DNA of 64,000 bases from JAAXGX01 sp965203565 (GCA_965203565.1 OZ241896.1:806001-870000); one strand, 5' to 3'. Numbered from the stretch's first letter, positions 6,229 to 19,051 are shown. A program made the numbers and translations. Notes: generated from the letters alone by a model not told the origin.

Positions 6229-9063
6229 TCAGCCGGCCGTTGACCAGACCCGTTCGAAGTAGCCCCACAGGTCGAGCGTGAGCACGCCCTGGCCGGCGGG
6301 CGTCTCCGGCATCGGTTGGCGGAAGTCGTCGGGCGTCTCGGTCAGCCAGCGCATGACGCCCTGGTGGAGCTCGGGCGAGTACGGGTGGGCGATCTCGTAC
6401 ACGCAGAGGTAGCTGAGCGGCGCGCCGGCAAGCTGCCGGCGGGGGGCGTAGCGGGTCGCGGCGCGGAAGTGCGGCGAGCGGGCCACGTCGATCATGTGGT
6501 TGTCGGTGTACCAGGCGTTGTACGCCGCGTCGTGCCCCAGGTCGGTCGGATGCGACAGGACGAGCATGGCGGCCGGCTGCGCCTCGCCCGCGGCGGCCGG
6601 CTCGCCGTGGACCGCGAGCCGGGCGTAGACGGCCGAGCCGAGCAGCGAGACGCCTTCGATCGGACCGGGCGCCGGCGGCGGCGGGGCGTCCCGCCGGAGC
6701 AGGTGGAGGCCCGCGTAGAACGGCGCCGGGAGCGGCGCGGCCGGCTCCTGCTGATCGCGCAGCGCGAACAGGGCGGCGCCGGCGGCCCCTCCCCCGGCGA
6801 GCAGCGCCGCCGACCGCTGCGCGCGGTACCGCGCCAGGGCCGCGTCGCCGGCGGCGGTGAACAGATCGACCAGCAGCGCCGGGTCGTCGGCGCTGCGGCG
6901 ATCCGCGGCCGCCGCGTCCTGCGCGAGCGGGCCGTCGCCGACCGGTTCGCCGGCGCGGCCCGCGCCCGCGGCTGACGCCGCCGGCGCCGCCGCGGGCGGC
7001 GCGCGCTTGCCCGAATACTCCAGCATCTGCTGCGTGAGATCCTGCGGATACGAGATCACCACGTCGGCGATCGAGCCGTCGGCGGCCGTCACCGCCTCCA
7101 GCCGCGGCATCACGAAGCCGGTGTACGACGGCAGGTCGACCCGGGCGACGCGCTCCAGCACCTCGTCGCGCAGCGCCGGATCGAACCGGATGCCGTACGC
7201 CTCGAACAGCGCCCGGGCCGCGTCGTAGTCGCCCTCGGACTTGATCCGCTGCACCTCGGCCAGCAGGCGGCCCACGCCCTCGCGGAACGCCCCGGCGTCG
7301 GTCACCACGTGGTGCGTCCTGCCGTCGCGCCGCCGCACCTCGACGGCGTCCGTGTTGTCGATCAGCCAGTGGACCACCATCTGCCGGTTGCGCATGTGGT
7401 CCTGCTCGAGCTGGCTCCCCTCGCGGACGCGGCGAAGCTGGAGGATGGCGTTCCGGGCGTACGCCTCGTACTCCGCGAGCGCGACGTCCGCATGGTCGGC
7501 GGCGTCCACGATCCCGATCTCGACCAGCTTCGGGTCGGCGATGAAGTAGAGGGCGACGAGGTCGGCGCGCGCCTCTTCGAGCGCCGAGTACTGCTCCCGG
7601 AGAAACGGCTGCGCGTTGCCCCCGAGATGCTCCGCCAACTGGCCGGAGGCGTGCCCGATCACCTCGTGCATGTTCGTCGTCAGGTCGCCGGCGAACCTGC
7701 CCCACCGCTCGGCGCGCGCCGCCTCGGCCTCGTCCCACGTGAATTCCGCGCGGTACGCCGCCGGCTGCGACAGCTCGTACGCCTCGATCACGTTCGACAG
7801 CGAGATCGACTTGCTGCCGTGCTGCTCGCGGACGGTCTGATCGTTCGGCAGGTTGATGCCGATCGGCGTGATCGGCCCGGCGTCGCCGACCTCGACGACG
7901 ACGTCGATCGCGTTGGCGGTGATGCCGCGCACCCCTTCCTTGCGGTAGCGCGGGTCCCACGGCATGCGGTCCTCGAACCACTGCGCGTGCTCGGCCAGCG
8001 TCCGGATCGCCTCGGTCTTCGCTTCGTTGGTGTAGTAGACGAGCGCCTCCCACGACCCTTTCGCGCCCCGGGCGTCCATGTACACCTCGGTGAAGCCGTT
8101 GATCGTGTCGACGGGCGACGCCTGATCCGCCACCCACGCGACGTCGTAGGCGCGCCGGTCCGCCGGCTCCCCGGTCCGGAGCCAGGTGATCAGCGCCTCG
8201 AGCGCGGCGGCCATCGGCTCGGTCGCGAACGGGATGGCGGCCTCCAGATGGCGGACCACCTCGGCGAGCTCCGCCGCGTACCGGCCGCCGCCCTCGATCC
8301 GGTACACCTCTTCCTCGAGGCGGCCGGCGCGCTTGACCAGACGCGAGTTGAGCGGATAGCGCTCTTCGAACCCGTCGAGGTCGGCCATCGCGACGCCGTC
8401 GTACAGGTTGTTCGCGCTCGACAGCAGCATGTCGTCGCCGGCGGCCGGGGACTTGTTGGTCAGGATCGGGTCGACCGCCGCGTCGAAGAACACCGGCTCC
8501 AGCCGGTCGAGCAGCGCGTCGAGCGTCTCGCCGCCGCGGGTCGGGAACCGGGCGCCGGCCGCCTCGGCCGTCCGGGCCGCTTCGCGGAACGCCGCCGGGT
8601 CGAGGGCCGGCGTGAACTTGCGCGCCGTCAGGTTGTTGTAAGGCCCGGTGTTGATCCAGAACAGCTTCGTGTAGCGGTGGATCGCCTCCCGCGCCGCCGG
8701 GTCGACCCCCTCGGCGTGCGTGAGGATCTCTTCGAGCACCTCCCGCATCTCCAGGTTGTGGGTATGACGCTGGTCGTAGAAGATGTCGCGTCCGGCGAGC
8801 GCGGCGTTGTGGAGATGCCAGATCAGGACCTTCTCGCGCAGGTCGAGCGCCGCGAAGCCGTCGGCGTAAAGCTGCGCGACGGCGGCGTCGTCGATCCGCT
8901 CCAGCAGGTATCGCCGCTCCGGTGACGCCGGCTCCGCGGCGGCCGTCGGCGGCGCCTCCTCCGGCTCGGGCGGCGGCGCGCACGCGGCGCCCGGGCCCAG
9001 GATGACGGCGGCGGCGCAGAACGGGGCAAGGGTTCGAACGGATCGAACGGTTCGCGGGCGCAT
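6229..9063 (-). CDS. Dipeptidyl peptidase III (M49) lipoprotein fused to an EthD-like domain
   Basis: 944 residues. A lipobox (GPGAAC, Cys28) suggests an outer- or inner-membrane lipoprotein. Residues about 50-690 are a peptidase family M49 zinc dipeptidase: HEVIGH (HExxxH, 466-471) and EEARAD (496-501) are the two metal-binding motifs. M49 enzymes remove dipeptides from short peptides. The family is usually about 550-750 residues, so the extra C-terminal 200 residues stand out. After an Ala-rich linker they contain YNAWYTDNHMIDVARSPHF and LTLDLWGYFERVW, the pattern of a dimeric alpha+beta barrel of the EthD/DUF4286 type. The reading frame is unbroken through the join. It diverges from a second dipeptidyl peptidase gene at 9112, so both may serve periplasmic peptide use. 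Confidence 0.85.
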   Translation of the reverse strand: MRPRTVRSVRTLAPFCAAAVILGPGAACAPPPEPEEAPPTAAAEPASPERRYLLERIDDAAVAQLYADGFAALDLREKVLIWHLHNAALAGRDIFYDQRHTHNLEMREVLEEILTHAEGVDPAAREAIHRYTKLFWINTGPYNNLTARKFTPALDPAAFREAARTAEAAGARFPTRGGETLDALLDRLEPVFFDAAVDPILTNKSPAAGDDMLLSSANNLYDGVAMADLDGFEERYPLNSRLVKRAGRLEEEVYRIEGGGRYAAELAEVVRHLEAAIPFATEPMAAALEALITWLRTGEPADRRAYDVAWVADQASPVDTINGFTEVYMDARGAKGSWEALVYYTNEAKTEAIRTLAEHAQWFEDRMPWDPRYRKEGVRGITANAIDVVVEVGDAGPITPIGINLPNDQTVREQHGSKSISLSNVIEAYELSQPAAYRAEFTWDEAEAARAERWGRFAGDLTTNMHEVIGHASGQLAEHLGGNAQPFLREQYSALEEARADLVALYFIADPKLVEIGIVDAADHADVALAEYEAYARNAILQLRRVREGSQLEQDHMRNRQMVVHWLIDNTDAVEVRRRDGRTHHVVTDAGAFREGVGRLLAEVQRIKSEGDYDAARALFEAYGIRFDPALRDEVLERVARVDLPSYTGFVMPRLEAVTAADGSIADVVISYPQDLTQQMLEYSGKRAPPAAAPAASAAGAGRAGEPVGDGPLAQDAAAADRRSADDPALLVDLFTAAGDAALARYRAQRSAALLAGGGAAGAALFALRDQQEPAAPLPAPFYAGLHLLRRDAPPPPAPGPIEGVSLLGSAVYARLAVHGEPAAAGEAQPAAMLVLSHPTDLGHDAAYNAWYTDNHMIDVARSPHFRAATRYAPRRQLAGAPLSYLCVYEIAHPYSPELHQGVMRWLTETPDDFRQPMPETPAGQGVLTLDLWGYFERVWSTAG

Positions 9064-9099
9064 CGGCAGGCTCCTTCGGCGTCGCGACGCCGGCCACGA

Positions 9100-9105
9100 T
9101 AGAAT
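9100..9105 (+). promoter_or_regulatory. -10 box TAGAAT, leaderless-type promoter
   Basis: TAGAAT, then 6 nt, then the GTG start at 9112. There is no Shine-Dalgarno and no clear -35. The predicted transcription start coincides with the initiation codon. The gap to the divergent M49 gene is only 48 bp, so both promoters must be compact. Confidence 0.55.
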
Positions 9106-9111
9106 CGGGGC

Positions 9112-11388
9112 GTGCCGCGATTATACCGGCCCGGCGCCCGCCCCGCAGATCGACGCCGCGCAGCCGTTCCGGCCGTCGTCCTGACCGCCGCGTGGCTCGC
9201 GGCGGCGGCGGCCCCGGCCTCCGCGCAGGAGCGCGAGCTGACGCTCGACGCCATCTTCGGTCCGGCCGGGCGCGTCGACTTCGACGGCGACCCGCCCCGC
9301 GATCTCGAATGGCTCGACGACCGGCATTACCTGCAGCCGGCGGGCCGGCCCGAGGCGCCGGCCGGGCCGCCCCTCAAGGTGGACGCGGTCTCGGGCGCGA
9401 GCGAGCCGCTCTTCGACGCCAAGGCGCTGGCGGCGGCCCTCGCCGCCCTGCCCGGCCTCGACGCGGCGGAGGCCGGCCGGCTGGCCCGCCGCCATCCGCA
9501 CCTGCTGAACGCCGACCGGACGGCGCTCGTCCTCGACTTCGCGAACGACCTCTACTACTACCCGCTCGGCGGCGCCGCCGCGACCCGCCTGACGCGCACC
9601 CCGGAGCCGGAGCAGGAGGTCTCGTTCAGTCCGGACGGCCGGCTCGTCGCGTTCGTCCGCGCGCACGACCTCCACGTGGTCGCCGTGGACCGCGCCGAGG
9701 AGCTCGCGCTGACCACCGACGGCGGCCCGGCGGTGCGCAACGGCCTCCTCGACTGGGTCTACCAGGAGGAGATCTACGGCCGGGGCAACTTCCGCGGCTA
9801 CTGGTGGAGCCCCGACTCCACCCGCATCGCCTTCCTGCGGCTCGACGACTCGCAGGTCCCGGAGTTCACCATCGTCGACCACATCGAGTACCACCCGGAG
9901 GTCGAGCGGTGGGCTTACCCGAAGGCGGGCGACCCGAACCCGGCGGTCCGGCTCGGCGTGGTGCGCGCCGCGGGGGGCGACGCCGCCTGGGTCGACCTGG
10001 AGCGATACGCGCCGAGCCGGCCGCTGATCGTCGGCGTCGGCTGGACGCCGGACAGCCGGCGCGTCGTCTTCCAGGCGCAGGATCGGGAGCAGACCTGGCT
10101 CGACCTCAACGTCGCCGATCCGGCGTCGGGAGAGCCGACGCGGCTGCTGCGCGAGACGACCGAGGCGTGGGTCAACGTGAACGGCCCGCCGATCTGGCTC
10201 GCCGACGGGTCGTTCCTCTGGCTGAGCGAGCGCTCCGGCTGGAAGCATCTGTACCGCCACCGGGCCGACGGCGCGCTCGAGCGGCAGGTCACCGCCGGCG
10301 AGTGGGAGGTGCGCGAGGTCCACGGGGTCGACGAGCGGGCCGGATGGATCTACTGGTCGGGCACCGAACGCAGCCCCGTCGGGATCGACGTCTACCGCGT
10401 GCGGCTCGACGGCTCGGACCTCGCGCGGCTGTCCGAGCGCCCCGGCACGCACCGCGCGCTGTTCAACCCCGGCCTCACCCGGTACCTCGACACCTGGAGC
10501 GCGCTCGCCGTCCCGCCCCAGGTGCGGGTCCACGCCGCGGACGGGGCCGAGCAGCGCGTCATCGACGCGAACGAAGCGCACGCGCTGCGGGAGTACCGGC
10601 TCTCGACTCCGGAACTCCTCCAGGCGCCGAGCCGCGACGGCTTCGTTATGGAAGCGCTGATGATCAAGCCGCCCGACTTCGACCCGGCGCGGCGCTACCC
10701 GGTCTACCAGCACGTCTACGGCGGTCCGCACACGCAGCGCGTCCGCGACCGGTGGAGCGGTTCGACCTACCTGTTCTGGCAGTTTCTCGCTCAGCGCGGC
10801 TTCATCGTCTGGGTGCTCGACAACCGGACGGCGAGCGGCAAGGGAGCCGTCTCGGCCTGGCCGGTCTACAGGCGTTTCGGGGCGAGCGAGCTGCGGGACC
10901 TCGAAGACGGGCTCGACTGGCTGGCGGACCGGCCGTACGTCGACCCCGGCCGGATCGGGATAGAGGGATGGAGCTACGGCGGCTTCCTGGTCGCCTACGC
11001 GCTGACCCACAGCGACCGGTACGCGATGGGGATCGCCGGCGGACCGGTGACCGACTGGCGCGACTACGACACCATCTACACCGAGCGCTACCTGCTGACG
11101 CCGCAGAACAATCCGGAAGGGTACCGCCTGAGCGCGCCCCGGCACGCGGCGGCCGACCTCGCCGGCGCGCTCCTCCTCGTGCACGGCACGATGGACGAGA
11201 ACGTGCACATGCAGAACACGCTCCAGTTCGCCTACGCGCTCCAGCAGGCGGGCAAGCCGTTCGAGATGATGCTCTACCCGCGGTCGCGCCACCGGCTTGG
11301 CGGGCCGGACCTCGAGCGCCACCGCCACGAGACGATGCTCGCCTTCGCCGTGAAGCACCTGCGTCCCGACGCCCCCCGCATCAGGTAA
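9112..11388 (+). CDS. Dipeptidyl peptidase IV-type prolyl oligopeptidase (S9)
   Basis: 758 residues from a GTG, with an N-terminal signal sequence ending near PASAQE (about 40). An eight-bladed propeller domain (about 50-500) includes WVYQEEIYGRG, whose paired glutamates (219-220) bind the substrate amino terminus in DPP IV enzymes. The alpha/beta-hydrolase domain carries the catalytic triad Ser621 in GWSYGG, Asp695 in GTMDENVH and His727 in RSRHRLGG. The enzyme releases X-Pro or X-Ala dipeptides, probably in the periplasm. It is divergent from the M49 peptidase and is followed after 13 nt by the ybjQ-like gene. Length and motif spacing match the bacterial S9B family; the identification is firm. 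Confidence 0.93.
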   Translation: MPRLYRPGARPADRRRAAVPAVVLTAAWLAAAAAPASAQERELTLDAIFGPAGRVDFDGDPPRDLEWLDDRHYLQPAGRPEAPAGPPLKVDAVSGASEPLFDAKALAAALAALPGLDAAEAGRLARRHPHLLNADRTALVLDFANDLYYYPLGGAAATRLTRTPEPEQEVSFSPDGRLVAFVRAHDLHVVAVDRAEELALTTDGGPAVRNGLLDWVYQEEIYGRGNFRGYWWSPDSTRIAFLRLDDSQVPEFTIVDHIEYHPEVERWAYPKAGDPNPAVRLGVVRAAGGDAAWVDLERYAPSRPLIVGVGWTPDSRRVVFQAQDREQTWLDLNVADPASGEPTRLLRETTEAWVNVNGPPIWLADGSFLWLSERSGWKHLYRHRADGALERQVTAGEWEVREVHGVDERAGWIYWSGTERSPVGIDVYRVRLDGSDLARLSERPGTHRALFNPGLTRYLDTWSALAVPPQVRVHAADGAEQRVIDANEAHALREYRLSTPELLQAPSRDGFVMEALMIKPPDFDPARRYPVYQHVYGGPHTQRVRDRWSGSTYLFWQFLAQRGFIVWVLDNRTASGKGAVSAWPVYRRFGASELRDLEDGLDWLADRPYVDPGRIGIEGWSYGGFLVAYALTHSDRYAMGIAGGPVTDWRDYDTIYTERYLLTPQNNPEGYRLSAPRHAAADLAGALLLVHGTMDENVHMQNTLQFAYALQQAGKPFEMMLYPRSRHRLGGPDLERHRHETMLAFAVKHLRPDAPRIR

Positions 11389-11401
11389 GATGGGCGGCGC
11401 C

Positions 11402-11722
11402 ATGCTCCTGACGACCACCCCCACGATTGAGGGGCGCCGGATCACGCGGTACTGCGGCGTCGTGACCGGCGAAGCGATTCTCGGCGCCAACATCTTCCGC
11501 GACTTCTTCGCGGGCGTGCGGGACATCGTCGGCGGCCGGTCGGCGTCGTACGAGAAGGAGCTCCACCGCGCGCGGGCCATCGCCCTGCAGGAGCTCGAAG
11601 ATGAGGCCGCCAGGATCGGGGCGAACGCCGTCGTCGGCATCGACCTCGACTACGAGGTGGTCGGACAGGGCGCCAGCATGCTGATGGTCAGCGTCAGCGG
11701 GACCGCCGTCGTCACCGAGTAG
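11402..11722 (+). CDS. YbjQ/DUF74 family protein
   Basis: 106 residues. The family core is almost fully conserved: TTPTIEGRRI, YCGVVTGEAILGANIFRDFF, DIVGGRSASYEKEL, ANAVVGIDLDYE and MLMVSVSGTAV. YbjQ proteins are small homopentameric cytoplasmic proteins of unknown function, sometimes annotated as heavy-metal binding. The chosen ATG at 11402 matches the normal family start; an ATG at 11390 would add four residues. GGTAAGAT ends 10 nt before the start and overlaps the TAA stop of the upstream peptidase gene, so this gene may have its own promoter. No Shine-Dalgarno is visible. Confidence 0.9.
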   Translation: MLLTTTPTIEGRRITRYCGVVTGEAILGANIFRDFFAGVRDIVGGRSASYEKELHRARAIALQELEDEAARIGANAVVGIDLDYEVVGQGASMLMVSVSGTAVVTE

Positions 11723-11763
11723 CGGAAGGCGGCCGGCGGCACAGTTCTCGCATGTAGTTCGCC

Positions 11764-14881
<3,118 letters not shown>

Positions 14882-14892
<11 letters not shown>

Positions 14893-15778
14893 CCGGAATC
14901 GAAAAGGAGATCGACTGTTCTCGCAGCGTCATGGATACACGCCGCTGCCGGCGCCGATGCGGTTGGAGGAAATTTCCGACGATCTGAGACGCGAAATCTG
15001 GAATGCCACACGTGAGATTTTTGTGTCAATGAGATATACAGGCAGGATGGGAAAATATTATTTCGGCGGCGAAGGGACTCGGTTTGTCGAACGAGTCCTT
15101 GGATGTTTCTTGAAGAAACCTGAGGACGAGATCGGCGTCAAGTATGGCGAAACCCTCGATCATTTCAAATCACTGATACTGAAGTCTGACTTCCATGAGA
15201 TCCTCGATCTTGTCGAAATTATTGCAAGCGAAGCCGCACCGGAATTCCGCAACCGCGTGGCTGAGCACTTTGATAGATACGCCGCTGCTTACTGGCTGGA
15301 CGTATCAGGGCCACCGTATCAGTTCTTTCCACGCAGCAACGAAGCGCAAGGAGACGCGACACGCAAGGCCATCGAAACGATCCGCGACGGCGAAATGGAT
15401 GGTGCGGATGCGCACCTTCGCCATGCGGCGGAACATCTGAACGCCCGGCGGTTTTCCGACTCGGTGAGGGAAAGCATCCTTGCCGTCGAATCCGTCGCGC
15501 GCATGGTTGACCCGAAGGCGGAGAAAACGCTCGGCCCGGCCTTGACATCTCTTGAGCGCGCCGGCGTCATAAGACACAAGGCTCTCAAGGAGGCTTTTTC
15601 CAAGCTGTACGGCTACACGAACGACGCGCAGGGAATCCGGCATTCGCTGCTCGACAAGGATGCGCCGGACGTCGATCTGGACGAGGCGATGTTCATGTTC
15701 AGCGCCTGCGCCTCCTTCGCCGCCTGGCTTGTGAACAAGCACCGAAAGGCCGTTCGCGGACTGGACGGCGGTCGATGA
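14882..15778 (+). CDS. AbiJ-like HEPN-domain protein embedded in the type III RM operon
   Basis: 298 residues. RLFSQRHGYTPLPAPMR (residues 11-27) matches the AbiJ N-terminal-domain-4 pattern (FSxRHGYxP), followed by DDLRREIWNA. The C-terminal half (about 175-290) reads as an AbiJ/HEPN helical domain: SVRESILAVESVARMV, KTLGPALTSLERAG, FSKLYGYTNDAQGIRHSLL and MFMFSACASFAAWL. HEPN proteins are commonly RNases, and AbiJ is a lactococcal abortive-infection protein. Here the ATG overlaps the mod stop (ATGAACGATGA) and res begins 47 nt downstream, so it is co-expressed with a type III RM system. The first half has markedly lower G+C than neighbours, suggesting recent acquisition. An anti-phage or accessory role in the RM system is inferred. 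Confidence 0.8.
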
Positions 15779-15825
15779 CGTCCGAGCTTCGACGCGTGGA
15801 GCCGCGGCGGGCGGCGTGAAGACGG

Positions 15826-18800
15826 ATGGGAACGAGGCGGGTCAGCCGGATCGCGCCGCTCCAGGACCGTCTCGCCCTGCACCGCTTCGTCTGCCGCGAG
15901 TTCGGCTACGACGATCTGGGCGGGATGCTCGGGCGGCTGGGGCCTGCTTGCGGAGAGATCGCGCCGGGCGGCGAGATCGACTACGCGCAGGCGCTTCCGC
16001 CCTGGCCCGCCCGCGCCAGGGTGTCCCCCGACCGGATCGCCGAGTACGACGCCGCCATCCTCGCCTGCAGCCGCCGGCTGCGGATGACGGGGGAGGACGG
16101 CCGGACCTGGAAACCCCACCAGTACCTCGCCCTGCTGTTCACCGAGCACTACCTGCGGCGCTACTTCGACGACCCGGAGGCGCTGCGCGCCGACCTGAAC
16201 CATTCGAAGAGGATGCAAGGGCTGTATCTGGCCTTGCCGGACTACCAGCCGGACGACCTGCGCGTCCTCGCCTTCCAGAGCGCCACCGGCTCGGGCAAGA
16301 CGCTGCTCATGCACGCCCACGTCCTGCAGTACCGGCGGCGCCTCGACCGCGCCGGCGGGCGTCTGAACAACGTCGTGCTGCTCACGCCGAACGAGCAGAT
16401 GTCGGCGCAGCACGAACGCGATCTGGCGGCGAGCGGCCTGCGGGCGCGGCGGTTCTCCAGCGCCGCGGCGGCCGACCTGTTCTCGCCGATCGAGATCATC
16501 GACCTGAACAAACTGGCGGAGAAGAAGGGAGTCAAGCGGGTCGCGGTCTCGGACTTCGGCGACGACAACCTGGTGCTGGTCGACGAAGGACACCTCGGCG
16601 CGTCCGGCAAGGTGTGGCGCGAGCGCCGGAAGGAGCTGTCGCGCGGCGGGTTCACGTTCGAGTACTCCGCCACCTTCAACCAGGTGACGGGCGGGAAGGA
16701 CCCCGACCTGCTGCGCGCCTACGGCAAGTGCCTGCTGTTCGACTACCCCTACCGGCAGTTCCACGCGGACGGCTACGGCAAGGACTACGCCATCCTGAAC
16801 CTGCCGGGCGGCGCGCAGGACGAGAACGCCGACATGTACCTGCTCGGCTGCCTGCTGACGTTCCATCAGCAGTACTGGCTGTGGCGGGAGCACGGCGCGC
16901 GGTGGCGGGCGTTCAACCCGGCCCGGCCGCTGTGGGTGCTGCTCGGCAAGACGGTCTCCGGATCGAGCAGGGCGGATCGCGCGACCCGTTCCGACGTCGC
17001 CCGCATCCTGAACTTCCTGGGGTGGCTGCTGGCGCACGGGGACGCGGTGCGGCCGATGATCGGACGCCTGCTCGCGGGACAGTCCGGCCTTCTGGACGAA
17101 TCGGGCCGCGACTTCTTCGCCGGCCGCCTGCCGCATCTGCCGCGGGGCGCCGACCGCGTCTACGCCGACCTGTGCGACACGCTGTTCCACGGCCCGGGAC
17201 GGCTGCACGTCGTCTACCTGACCGCCGGCGAGGGGGAGCTGCACCTGCGGACCGCCGACCACGAGCCGTTCGGGGTGGTCAACGTGGGCGACTCGGCGGC
17301 GCTCCACAAGCTGCTGCTCGAAGCCGGCGCCCCCGACTTCGACGTCGACCGCGAGATGGGCTTCGCGAAGCGGCTGTTCGCCGACGTGGACCGGCCCGGC
17401 TCGCCCGTGAACGTCGTCATCGGGGCGCGGCGCTTCATCGCCGGCTGGAACTCCTGGCGCGTCAGCACGATGGGGCTGATGCACGTCGGCGTCGGCGAGG
17501 GGCCGGAGATCATCCAGATGTTCGGGCGCGGCGTGCGGCTGCAGGGCTGGAACACGAGCCTGAGGCGCCACCGCGAGAGCGGGGCCGCGCCGCCCCCGGA
17601 CGGCGACAAGCTGGCGGAGCTGGAGACGCTCTACGTCTTCGGCCTGCGCGCCGACTACATGCGGACGTTCCGGGAGCTGTTGCGGAACGAAGGGGTCCGC
17701 GCCGAACAGGAGACGTTCGCGCTGCCGGTCACCTGGAACTTCGCGCGGCGGACCGACCTGAAGCTGATCCGGCTCCGGGACGACGCGCGCTACGACCGCT
17801 CCGCCGAGCGCCTCGTCCTGCCGGGCCCCGGCGAGGCCGGCCTCCCGCTGGTCGCGCTGGACCTCTACTCGCATCTCCAGTCCGAGGCGTCCGGGGCCGG
17901 CTCGTCCCGGGAAGAGGCGGAGGCGGAGAAGCAGCGGGTCAGTCTGGCCCGCCACGCGGCGTTCTTCGACGCCGCGCGCGTCCACGAGCGGCTGCTGCGC
18001 CGCAAGCGGCGCCGCGGCTGGCGCAACCTGGTCGTCGAGCGGCGCACGGTGGAGCGGCTGCTGCGCAGCGGCGACTGGTACGAGCTGCACCTGCCGCCGG
18101 AGCGGTCGCGCCCCGCCCGTTTCCGGGACGTGCGCCGCCTTGAAGACGTCGCCCTCGACCTGCTCACCGAATACGCCGACCGCTTCTGGCGCCGGGAGCG
18201 CCGGCGCTGGGAGCACGGCCGGATCGAGATCGTCTCCTTGCACGAGGACGATCCGAACCACGTCCGGTCCTGGGCGCTGTCGGTGGACGCCCGGGGAGAC
18301 GCGCTGGTCGAGGAAGCCCGCGGGCTGGCGGACGCCCTGCAGGAAGGGCGGCTCGACGACGTGAAGTACTGGTGCGACGGCCTGAAGATCGGCGTCGTCC
18401 GCTCGCGGTCGCACGCGTACGAACCGCTGCTGCACGTCCGCAAGGACCGCGCCGTCACGGTGCGGCCGGTCCCCCTGGACGACAACGAGAGGCGGGTCGT
18501 CCACGGACTGGAGCGGATCGCCCGCGGCGGCGGCGACTGCCTCCGGGGGCGGGAGCTGTTCCTGATCCGCAACCTGACGCGCGGCCGGGGCGTCTCGTTC
18601 TTCGACGACTTCGGCTACTACCCGGACTTCATCGTCTGGCTGAAGGACGGCGGCGTCCAGCACGTCCTGTTCCTCGACCCGAAGGGACTGAGCCGGTTCG
18701 GCGCCCGGGAACGCCGCAAGGTGGCGCTGCACCGCGAGATCCGGGGACTGGAGCGCCGGCTGCACCGGGACGATCCGAACCTGCACCTGCGCGCCTGCGT

Positions 18801-18945
18801 CCTGTCCGTCACGCCGGCGTCCAGGATCGACGACGGCAGGCGTTCCGCCCGCGACTGGCGGAGGGACGGCGTGTACTTCCTGGACGATCCCGGCTGCCTG
18901 GAACAGGCGATCCGGGACGCGCTGGAACCCGCCGCCGGCGCCTGA
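15826..18945 (+). CDS. res: Type III restriction enzyme subunit (Res), helicase-nuclease
   Basis: 1039 residues. The superfamily-2 helicase core has Walker A SATGSGKT (152-159), the Walker B/DEAD-type box VDEGH (252-256) and a later motif MFGRGVRLQGW. The C-terminal nuclease has YPDFIVWL (PD at 933-934) and LDPKGL (D951-x-K953), the PD-(D/E)xK arrangement of Res subunits. With Mod it forms a complex that translocates or diffuses on DNA and cleaves about 25 bp from one of two head-to-head sites. The ATG at 15826 has GAAGACGG upstream, a weak site. All catalytic motifs are intact, so the system looks functional. It lies third in the mod - AbiJ-like - res run. Confidence 0.9.
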   Translation: MGTRRVSRIAPLQDRLALHRFVCREFGYDDLGGMLGRLGPACGEIAPGGEIDYAQALPPWPARARVSPDRIAEYDAAILACSRRLRMTGEDGRTWKPHQYLALLFTEHYLRRYFDDPEALRADLNHSKRMQGLYLALPDYQPDDLRVLAFQSATGSGKTLLMHAHVLQYRRRLDRAGGRLNNVVLLTPNEQMSAQHERDLAASGLRARRFSSAAAADLFSPIEIIDLNKLAEKKGVKRVAVSDFGDDNLVLVDEGHLGASGKVWRERRKELSRGGFTFEYSATFNQVTGGKDPDLLRAYGKCLLFDYPYRQFHADGYGKDYAILNLPGGAQDENADMYLLGCLLTFHQQYWLWREHGARWRAFNPARPLWVLLGKTVSGSSRADRATRSDVARILNFLGWLLAHGDAVRPMIGRLLAGQSGLLDESGRDFFAGRLPHLPRGADRVYADLCDTLFHGPGRLHVVYLTAGEGELHLRTADHEPFGVVNVGDSAALHKLLLEAGAPDFDVDREMGFAKRLFADVDRPGSPVNVVIGARRFIAGWNSWRVSTMGLMHVGVGEGPEIIQMFGRGVRLQGWNTSLRRHRESGAAPPPDGDKLAELETLYVFGLRADYMRTFRELLRNEGVRAEQETFALPVTWNFARRTDLKLIRLRDDARYDRSAERLVLPGPGEAGLPLVALDLYSHLQSEASGAGSSREEAEAEKQRVSLARHAAFFDAARVHERLLRRKRRRGWRNLVVERRTVERLLRSGDWYELHLPPERSRPARFRDVRRLEDVALDLLTEYADRFWRRERRRWEHGRIEIVSLHEDDPNHVRSWALSVDARGDALVEEARGLADALQEGRLDDVKYWCDGLKIGVVRSRSHAYEPLLHVRKDRAVTVRPVPLDDNERRVVHGLERIARGGGDCLRGRELFLIRNLTRGRGVSFFDDFGYYPDFIVWLKDGGVQHVLFLDPKGLSRFGARERRKVALHREIRGLERRLHRDDPNLHLRACVLSVTPASRIDDGRRSARDWRRDGVYFLDDPGCLEQAIRDALEPAAGA

Positions 18946-18978
18946 ATCGTCCTTCACCGGTTCACGCCGGCTGCCGCC

Positions 18979-19015
18979 AGCGCCTGATCAGCGCTGCAGA
19001 GCCGCGGAGTACAAT
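18979..19015 (+). promoter_or_regulatory. Possible promoter with CTGATCAG-centred palindrome
   Basis: TACAAT (19010-19015) is a good -10 box. Near the expected -35 position lies a near-perfect inverted repeat, AGCGC-CTGATCAG-CGCT (18979-18995). The combination suggests an operator-controlled promoter for the secreted protein at 19052. No convincing -35 hexamer is visible, so assignment is tentative. Confidence 0.35.
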
Positions 19016-19051
19016 GCGAGACGGCGCCGGTTGAAGGGACGAATTTTCAGA

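Noticed and set aside
15779..15825. A frameshift or missing start between the AbiJ-like gene and res
   Set aside because: Both reading frames are complete at their ends; the 47-nt gap is ordinary spacer.
15613..18957. A 1,114-codon open frame antisense to res
   Set aside because: Arg/Ala/Val/Pro-rich composition, no domain, and the plus strand carries the complete helicase-nuclease. It is a high-G+C shadow.
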